From positions 1-64,000 of the forward strand of contig NZ_JAKEEB010000032.1 of assembly GCF_021462825.1 (NCBI RefSeq): a stretch of DNA of 64,000 nucleotides. The letters run 5' to 3'. Of the stretch, positions 58,322 to 64,000 are shown one piece after another; position 1 is the first letter of the stretch; the number at the start of each line of letters is the position of its first letter. The notes under the pieces are model-generated. The model did not search any database. It saw only the letters and a program-made list of their open reading frames with translations, and was not told where the DNA came from. The DNA is from Streptomyces glomeratus. GTDB taxonomy: Bacteria > Actinomycetota > Actinomycetes > Streptomycetales > Streptomycetaceae. The translations under genes and the position numbers were made by a program.

Positions 58322-60298
58322 GTGAGGGCGGGCAGACTGCACGGCGCAGGAAACATCACGTTGATGGCTACGGCAAGCGCCGTAGCCATCTTGGCCGGGC
58401 TGGCCACTAACGAGGCGTCGGCCAGCCGTCGCTGGCCGGGTGCCCTAGACGTGCTGCGACAGCATCCCTGGCCGTCGCTCGGCGTTATCGCCCTGCTAGG
58501 CCTAGTGCTATCCCGGCTCATGGAGCGGTTGCAGAAGCATGCTGCTGTATCTGCGAATGATCCGCCGCCACCGCCGCCACCGAACGTACCTGGCTGGGTG
58601 ATCGATCGCGCAGAAGCCGACCGCGCTATCGTTGCTGTTTGCTCGCGGCGGCGCCGCGCAGTGGGGATCACCACGGCGCTGGAGGGCGCCGGCGGCTTCG
58701 GTAAGACGACGTTGGCCGAAGTCGTATGCGCCAGTCGCCGGGTCCGGCGACGCTTCCGAGGGCGTGTGTATATCGTCACGGTAGGCCGGGAAGTGCGAGG
58801 CCGCGCCGCTATCTCGGCGAAGGTGAGCGAAGTGACCCGGTTCATCACCGGCGACACTGTGACCTTCGATGATCCGGCTCTTGCTGGCGCGCACTTGGGA
58901 CGGCTGCTGGACCAACGGCGCCGGACTCTGCTGGTCCTCGACGACGTCTGGGAACAGGAGCAACTCGAACCCTTCCTCGCTGGCGGCACACGGTGCGTGC
59001 GTCTGGTAACCACCCGTATCCCTGCTGTCCTCCCGGCGGGAACCGAGCGAGTCCAAGTCGACGAGATGTCGCCGGCACAAGCCCGGCAGGTGCTGACTTG
59101 GGACTTGCCACCCTTGCCGGAGGAACTGACGCAAGGACTGCTGGAGGCGACCGGGCGGTGGCCCTTGCTATTACGAATGACCAACCGGCTAATCGCGGCA
59201 GAAGTGGGCACCGGAGCCGGTCCTGCTGCCGCGGCGGAAGGTAGCCTGCGGCGGCTACTGGAGCGAGGACCGACCGTAGTAGACAGCACGTCAACGGCAC
59301 TGAACGTCGATGACCCCAAGCAGCGGAAGAAGGCAGTACGAGCAACGGTTGAAGCAGCAACGAGGCTGCTTCCCACGGGCGGCAGGGAACGGTTCGCTGA
59401 ACTCGGGGTCTTCGCTGCGCACGAGGCAATCCCAGTCGCACTGGCGGCTCAGCAATGGCAAGTCACTGGCGGGCTCAGCCAGGAACAATCGCGGGACATG
59501 TGCCGGACGCTGGATGGCCTCTCTCTCCTCAACTTGAACACCGCAGGAGGCGGCCAGCTCACTCTGCACGATGTAATCAGGGACTACCTGCGCGGCGACC
59601 TCGGCTCTCAACGCCTGCTCGAGCTCAACACCACCCTCGTGGATATCGCCACAGCGAAACTGGCTCCAGCAACCCAGCTTGCGCCCTCAGCACCACAACC
59701 GCGAGCCGCATGGTGGGAACTCACCGACGGTTACCTGCTTGATCATCTAATTGACCACTTGCTCGCAGCAGGCAGCGCAGAAGAGGCAGAAAATGTTGCC
59801 GGCGACCTGCGCTGGGTCGAGGCACGGCTGCACCGCCGAGGGCCCACTGCCCCATGGCGAGATTTGGTCAAAGTCGGAACCCCGGCAGCGGCGGAACGGG
59901 CCAACGACCTGGCCCGCGCTGCCCACCTCCTGGGCCCGACGCAACCTACCTACGCCCTAATTTCGATCCTCCACAGCCGACTTGAGCCGCTCCCTGGCTG
60001 GCATGACCAGGTCACAGCACGCCAGAACCAATCAACTCTTCCGTGCTTGCTCAACCAATGGGCGCCCCCGGATCTCCCAAGCCCCGTACATCTGCGGACC
60101 CTGACTGGAGTCGACCGCGGCCGCGTGGATCAACTGGCGATCGCTCCTGACGGAGGCTGGCTTGCCGCTTTTGGCCGCTTTGAGCATTACAGGCGAGCGG
60201 TATGGATCTGGGAGCCGGCCACCGGCACTGTCACCGCGGGGTGGCGTTCTCACCGGACGGCACCTGGCTCGCCACCGCAGCCGAAGGTCGAAAGGTGA
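58322..60298 (+). CDS. NB-ARC NTPase with N-terminal membrane helices, WD40 part cut off by frameshift
   Basis: 658 residues from the GTG at 58322 with AGGGA upstream. Two hydrophobic helices (~12-30 and ~49-66) and a poly-Pro linker come before the STAND core: P-loop GAGGFGKTT (122-130), Walker B LLVLDDVWE (203-211), TTR (230-232) and an MHD-like LTLHDVIRDYL (~415). This is the APAF-1/plant-R-protein plan seen in bacterial NLR-like immune proteins. At ~570 the first WD40 repeat starts (IAPDGGWLAAFG, VWIWEPATGTV). The frame then leaves the homology near 60235 and ends 20 codons later. Repeats 2-13 continue one frame away. Confidence 0.75.
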   Translation: MRAGRLHGAGNITLMATASAVAILAGLATNEASASRRWPGALDVLRQHPWPSLGVIALLGLVLSRLMERLQKHAAVSANDPPPPPPPNVPGWVIDRAEADRAIVAVCSRRRRAVGITTALEGAGGFGKTTLAEVVCASRRVRRRFRGRVYIVTVGREVRGRAAISAKVSEVTRFITGDTVTFDDPALAGAHLGRLLDQRRRTLLVLDDVWEQEQLEPFLAGGTRCVRLVTTRIPAVLPAGTERVQVDEMSPAQARQVLTWDLPPLPEELTQGLLEATGRWPLLLRMTNRLIAAEVGTGAGPAAAAEGSLRRLLERGPTVVDSTSTALNVDDPKQRKKAVRATVEAATRLLPTGGRERFAELGVFAAHEAIPVALAAQQWQVTGGLSQEQSRDMCRTLDGLSLLNLNTAGGGQLTLHDVIRDYLRGDLGSQRLLELNTTLVDIATAKLAPATQLAPSAPQPRAAWWELTDGYLLDHLIDHLLAAGSAEEAENVAGDLRWVEARLHRRGPTAPWRDLVKVGTPAAAERANDLARAAHLLGPTQPTYALISILHSRLEPLPGWHDQVTARQNQSTLPCLLNQWAPPDLPSPVHLRTLTGVDRGRVDQLAIAPDGGWLAAFGRFEHYRRAVWIWEPATGTVTAGWRSHRTAPGSPPQPKVER

Positions 60299-61640
60299 GG
60301 GTCTGGGACACGGCCACCGGCACTCTCACAACCACCCTTAGAATCTTTGGAGCACGCAAGGTGGCGTTCTCACCGGACGGAACGTGGCTCGCCGCCGCCG
60401 GCCTAGGCGAAAAACTGCGGATTTGGGACCGGGTAACAGGCACCGTCACCAGTGTCGTGATCCCTGGACAGAGCGGCTGGATGCATGCAATGGCGATCGC
60501 GCCAGACGGGACCTGGCTCGCCCTCGTCGGCGAAGATGGGACTGTGCGTATCTGGGAACGAAACACAGGCAGCACCGATACGCTTTCGGTAGCTGACGCC
60601 CCGGTGACCGCAGTGGCGATCTCACCGGATGGAACCCGACTCGCCACCGTTAGTGCCAGCCGCACTGTGCAGATCTGGGACCGGAGTACCGGCACCCTTA
60701 TCGCCACTTTCAGGCGCGACGATTCGGTCAGTGCAGCCGCGATCGCACCAGATGCCATATGGTTCGCAACCGCCGAAGGTTCCACCGTCCGTATCTGGGA
60801 CCTTAACGCAGCCCACCCCATCACCCCATCCGGTAGCACTGGGGCAGCCAATGCGGTGGCGATCTCATCAGACGGAGCGTGGTTCGCCACCGCCTGCTCA
60901 GACCACACGGTCCGGCTCTGGGACAGGGACACGGCCAACTCCACAGTTCTCGCAGGTCACCGAGCGCCGGTCAGGGCGGTGGCTATCTCGGCCAACGGCA
61001 CAGAGGTCGTTACAGGTGATGACGACGGGACACTGTGGTGTTGGAACCGTAGTGGGGGTGGCTCTACCATCGCGTCCGGTCACAAGGGCGGCGTCCGTGC
61101 GGTGGCACTCTCACCGGACGGGACCTGGATGGCAACCGCTGGCAGAGACCCTGCGTTGCAGATCTGGGATGCAACCACCGGCATCAGCATCCTCAAGCAC
61201 ACCGGCACTGTGCTTTCGGTGGCGATCTCACCGGATGGATCCTGGCTCGCCACCGCCAGTGGTTCCAGAGTGGAGTTCTGGGACCGGACCACCGGGACTA
61301 CCATCGCCTCATTCAGCCACGTAGACGCTGCGGGTGCGATGGCAATTTCGCCGGATGGATCTTGGCTTGCCACCGCTACTCGCCCGCCAGGATATTTCGG
61401 ACCCGATCGAGAGGTACGGATCTGGGACCGGTCTACCGGAATCCCGACGAAGTCCCTTAGACACGCAGGGGGCGTGAGCGCGGTGGCGATCTCACGGAAC
61501 GGAATGTGGCTCGCCACCGCCAGTAACGACGGAACTCTGCGAATCTGGGACTGCACCTCCGGACTAGTTGTGACCATGATAAGGACCGATGGCCGCCTGA
61601 CTTCCTGTGCGTGGACTCCTGACAGTCGCGGAATTGCTGT
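60125..61640 (+). repeat. Tandem WD40-encoding DNA repeats
   Basis: Units of roughly 120-135 bases recur, with a conserved core like GTGGCGATCTCACCGGATGG followed by TGGCTCGCCACCGC. Thirteen are countable, while two seven-bladed propellers would need fourteen. The nearly identical cores invite unequal recombination. Confidence 0.7.
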
Positions 61641-61701
61641 GGTCGGTGAACGGGGGACATACTTCTACGAGTTCCGTCCGGGCACTTCAGGACACTCCTG
61701 A
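60241..61701 (+). pseudogene. WD40 propeller part of the NB-ARC protein, out of frame
   Basis: From about 60241 (VAFSPDGTWLATAAEG) to 61701 there are twelve WD40-type repeats of about 40 residues, each with a SPDG-WLAT- and a -V-IWDR-TG- strand. They continue the single repeat at the end of the NB-ARC frame but in a different frame. The linker at the join is about eight residues too short, so a small deletion, perhaps with loss of a whole blade, shifted the frame. The sensor propeller would normally hold the NTPase inactive until a ligand binds. Without it the protein is probably non-functional or altered. Confidence 0.72.
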
Positions 61702-61744
61702 ACTTGTTAGGCTCCACTACCCTGCAACTGACGGAACGCTGGCG

Positions 61745-62115
61745 CGCCAAAATGGACTCCTCTAACCCACGACGGCCCGACAGGTTTTCCAGGAGTTGCC
61801 AGCCGTCGGCCACTTCCCGGGCATGCAGTGCGGCGGTGGATGGCCTTGGTGAACCACACGGCGCGGACCCGATGATCTCAATGACTCGGCCCTGTACCAG
61901 CGCGGCATGAGCCCCGCCTAACAAGAGGCTCGTGAACCGTCTTCAGGACCCGTTAGATGATCTCCGCTCCGAGGCGCTCGTGTATAGGCGGCGATGGTTG
62001 CAGTATCCCGATCAGGCAGCACGTCGACCGGCCGGGAGGTCTCGATGTCGATGAGCGTCCCGTACTGCGTCCCCGATCAATCCGATCAAGAAGGTAGAGC
62101 CGACGGAGTTCCTCA
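61745..62115 (-). mobile_element. ISL3-family transposase relic
   Basis: On the minus strand QYGTLIDIETSRPVDVLPDR (around 62000-62065) and AREVADGWQLLENLSGRRGL (around 61775-61835) match the central DDE part of ISL3 transposases (usually RYGTVLVD-ETGRPVDLLPDR and VADRWHL-NL). The pieces are in different frames and neither end has a clear terminal inverted repeat. It separates the NB-ARC/WD40 gene from the next NTPase gene. Confidence 0.6.
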
Positions 62116-62255
62116 ACATGGGCTCAACGGCGCCCATCCGCTCACCAACTAAAGGTGTGTCCGTACAGTCGTGGGACACCTAGCCTGAGGGAGCGAGTGC
62201 CCCGGCTTGGCAGTGGTGGGCTCGCTTGTCGGAGCGAGAACGGGAGGCTGTGCCG

Positions 62256-64000
62256 GTGCGCGGGCACTACTCTGGGGAGGTGCCGGAAGATCGATCGCAT
62301 GGGGCAACCACGGGCGCCGAACCGCAGAGTGATGTCCTCAGCGCCGAACAACTGGGGCGAATCACATCGTTGCATCGCGGGTTCACCTACCAGCATCTGT
62401 ACGCCGCCGGCTGCCTACTGCGGCTACAGGCGGCTGAGGTCCGGCGGCTGCGCGTGGAACGCGACGAAGACGTGGAAGTCGAATTCGATGACCGCTGCCT
62501 CTACCTGCAGGTCAAGACTCGTCGCGGGAACCTGACCTGGGGCGACGTGGAAGGTGCGGTCGACCAGTTCCGCAGCATTCGGGACGAGCACACGGCGGGC
62601 CGCCGCTCTGGCACCCCGTACCTGGTCGTGGTGACCAACGCGGGCTTGGGGCCGGACCTGCTCACCAGGACGCGAAAGGCGTCTTGGCCTGTGGACGTGG
62701 CGATCGTGGGGCCCGGCAGGCCTCACCCTACAGAGACGTGGCTGCCGGACCCAGGGCGCGACCTAGCTGCCATGCTGCAGAACTGCACTGACCAGGCTGA
62801 GCAGATCCCCTTCGGGTCGCTGAGCGCCGAGACCCTGGTGTGGAAGCTTGCCGCACGTGTTCAGTACGCGTGCACCGGTGCACACGGCCATGAGTTCGCT
62901 GCCTCAGACTTGCCGCAGTTGTACGAGCAATTCGTAGAGGAACTACAGGCGTTTCCCCAGCTGCCCGCTATCTACCGACCCCGTAGCGGTGAGCCGGAGC
63001 TCGCGAACGACGAACCCGTGAGGCTGGTGGTCGGTTTCTCGGGAGCCGGCAAGACCACGTGGGCGGCGAACGCCGCCGCACACTGCCCGCAGCCGGTGAC
63101 CTACTTCGACGTCGCCGGTTACCAGGCCGCCTCCGTGCCGGGCGCGCTGGCGCGGGAGCTAGCCGCCCGGCATTTCAGGCCCGAGGCCGGTTCCCTGCCG
63201 ACCGCTGCGGGCATCGAGGTGCTGCGCGCTGTGCATAGCCTGCTCGTCCAGGCAGAAATTGACGTCGCTGTCGTCGTAGACAACGTCCACCTGCTCGAAA
63301 TCGAGGACATGCGACTGCTGGTCGATGCCTTGCCGACGGCCCGGCTGATCATGTTGGGGCACCCCCGACCGGAACAGATTGCCCTCGCCGCACACCTCGG
63401 CATATCCCCGGAGTCGCTGGACGGCTGGGGCACCGACACCATCGCCGCGGTCTTCGACAGCGAAGGCTGCACCCTGGACTATGGCACCGCTCAACGTGTC
63501 CTCTCCCTCACGGCAGGCCTCCCCCTGTACGTGCTCAACTCCGCACACTTGACCCGCACTGCATACGCCGGAGACGGTGCCGCCTTCTGCGACTCCGTGC
63601 AGGCCGAGACGCACATCAAGGCCACGGCCCAGGAACTGATCCTGAAACAGGTACTCGACCACCTCGCGCCGCGTTCACGCGCCGTTGCCGGACTCCTCGC
63701 GGTCGCGGAGGTGCCTCTCACCGGGACCGAGCTCCAGCGGCTCGCGGAAGCGGTTTCCATGCGCCCTACTCATGCCGCGCAGGCTGTGCGTGACCTGTCC
63801 GGTTGGGGCTTCACGCAGGACTTCGCTGATGGCAGGGTGACGCTGCACGATGCGGTGCGTCCCGTGGCTTTGTCCGCATCGGAGGACCTGCCCGATGAGG
63901 GCGCCCAGCGGGTGCGCGTGGCGCTCCTGGACCTTCTGGAAGGACAGCGCGGGTTTCCGCAGGTCGGGCGCTGGATGCGTTTGCTGGCCGAGACGGGCCG
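62256..64000 (+). CDS. Predicted PD-(D/E)xK nuclease (DUF4297/Cap4-like) fused to STAND NTPase, partial
   Basis: The frame is open from 62184 to the window end. GTG 62256 is chosen because GGAGG lies 8 bases upstream; GTG 62250 and 62280 are alternatives. Residues ~55-130 start RGFTYQHLYAAGCLLRLQAA and carry the nuclease-like VEVEFDDRCLYLQVKTR, matching the E/D...D/ExK core of DUF4297 (Cap4-like) endonucleases. A NTPase follows: Walker A GFSGAGKTTW (~259-268), Walker B VAVVVDNVHLLE (~333-344), MLGHPRPEQ, and a winged-helix VTLHDAVRPVA as in NB-ARC/STAND proteins. The C-terminal sensor part lies beyond 64000. It is probably an anti-phage effector that cuts DNA on activation (inference). Confidence 0.7.
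   Translation, partial: MRGHYSGEVPEDRSHGATTGAEPQSDVLSAEQLGRITSLHRGFTYQHLYAAGCLLRLQAAEVRRLRVERDEDVEVEFDDRCLYLQVKTRRGNLTWGDVEGAVDQFRSIRDEHTAGRRSGTPYLVVVTNAGLGPDLLTRTRKASWPVDVAIVGPGRPHPTETWLPDPGRDLAAMLQNCTDQAEQIPFGSLSAETLVWKLAARVQYACTGAHGHEFAASDLPQLYEQFVEELQAFPQLPAIYRPRSGEPELANDEPVRLVVGFSGAGKTTWAANAAAHCPQPVTYFDVAGYQAASVPGALARELAARHFRPEAGSLPTAAGIEVLRAVHSLLVQAEIDVAVVVDNVHLLEIEDMRLLVDALPTARLIMLGHPRPEQIALAAHLGISPESLDGWGTDTIAAVFDSEGCTLDYGTAQRVLSLTAGLPLYVLNSAHLTRTAYAGDGAAFCDSVQAETHIKATAQELILKQVLDHLAPRSRAVAGLLAVAEVPLTGTELQRLAEAVSMRPTHAAQAVRDLSGWGFTQDFADGRVTLHDAVRPVALSASEDLPDEGAQRVRVALLDLLEGQRGFPQVGRWMRLLAETG

Noticed and set aside
60125..61640. CRISPR-like array because of regular repeats
   Set aside because: Repeats are ~125 bp, coding, degenerate and translate to WD40 blades.
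1..64000. tRNA, rRNA or riboswitch genes
   Set aside because: No cloverleaf with a TTCRA arm, no rRNA core and no riboswitch core was recognised by eye; a covariance-model search could still find something small.

Overview
The window is high-GC actinobacterial DNA with strong third-position GC bias and Streptomyces-type families: LAL and SpoIIE-type regulators, BldD/TPR-like regulators, a DUF5999 protein and an FxLD-type lanthipeptide locus. I read it as an accessory part of a Streptomyces chromosome. It mixes catabolic operons, many truncated genes, a prophage remnant, a lanthipeptide cluster and STAND-type NTPases. I see no rRNA, tRNA or CRISPR array.

Layout. 0-4 kb: a membrane protein behind a promoter whose spacer holds a TetR-like palindrome, a frameshifted NmrA-like gene, a small membrane protein and a RutE-like nitroreductase. 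4.3-18.1 kb: an aromatic catabolic block. An HpaB-type flavin monooxygenase lies between two large LuxR/LAL regulators. A minus-strand operon encodes maleylacetate reductase, hydroxyquinol 1,2-dioxygenase and flavin reductase. A DMT transporter and a plus-strand operon encoding 3-oxoadipate CoA-transferase (two subunits) and thiolase follow. Together these could take a phenolic compound through hydroxyquinol, maleylacetate and 3-oxoadipate to succinyl-CoA and acetyl-CoA. A two-part motif (a GTGAAATACC box and a 20-bp imperfect palindrome 56-57 bp further on) precedes both operons. 18.2-31.4 kb: a SpoIIE-type phosphatase; a TetR/SDR/NMT1-like operon; MarR; a stand-alone 2-oxoglutarate dehydrogenase E1; a dxs fragment joined to a TDT transporter fragment; an intact TDT transporter; and a GlxA-type regulator.

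31.4-41.05 kb: an MFS exporter, a DUF6884 protein, then a set typical of the actinobacterial hypoxia/dormancy (DevR/OsdR-like) regulon: phosphoketolase, D-lactate dehydrogenase, and remnants of an Acg-type nitroreductase, flavohemoglobin, PPDK, AdhE-like dehydrogenase and a PNPOx-like flavoprotein. GGGCCG-NN-CGGCCC-type palindromes precede several of these. Deletions have clearly passed through this set.

41.05-58.0 kb: phage head genes on the minus strand (scaffold, decoration, major capsid, two small genes, minor head protein, and DUF6093 much further left). They are interrupted between the minor head gene and the DUF6093 gene by about 12.6 kb. That insert carries an FxLD-type class I lanthipeptide locus: a 57-residue precursor, LanB, LanC, a protein fusing a SpaB_C-like domain to a PCMT-type methyltransferase, a TPR-like protein, accessory small proteins and an ATPase-fold protein. 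A divergent TPR regulator and a TrmO-like gene complete it. 58.3-64 kb: an NB-ARC/WD40 protein broken by a frameshift, an ISL3 transposase relic, and the start of a predicted nuclease-NTPase of the DUF4297/Cap4-like plus STAND type that runs off the window. The right end therefore looks like a defence-rich mobile zone.
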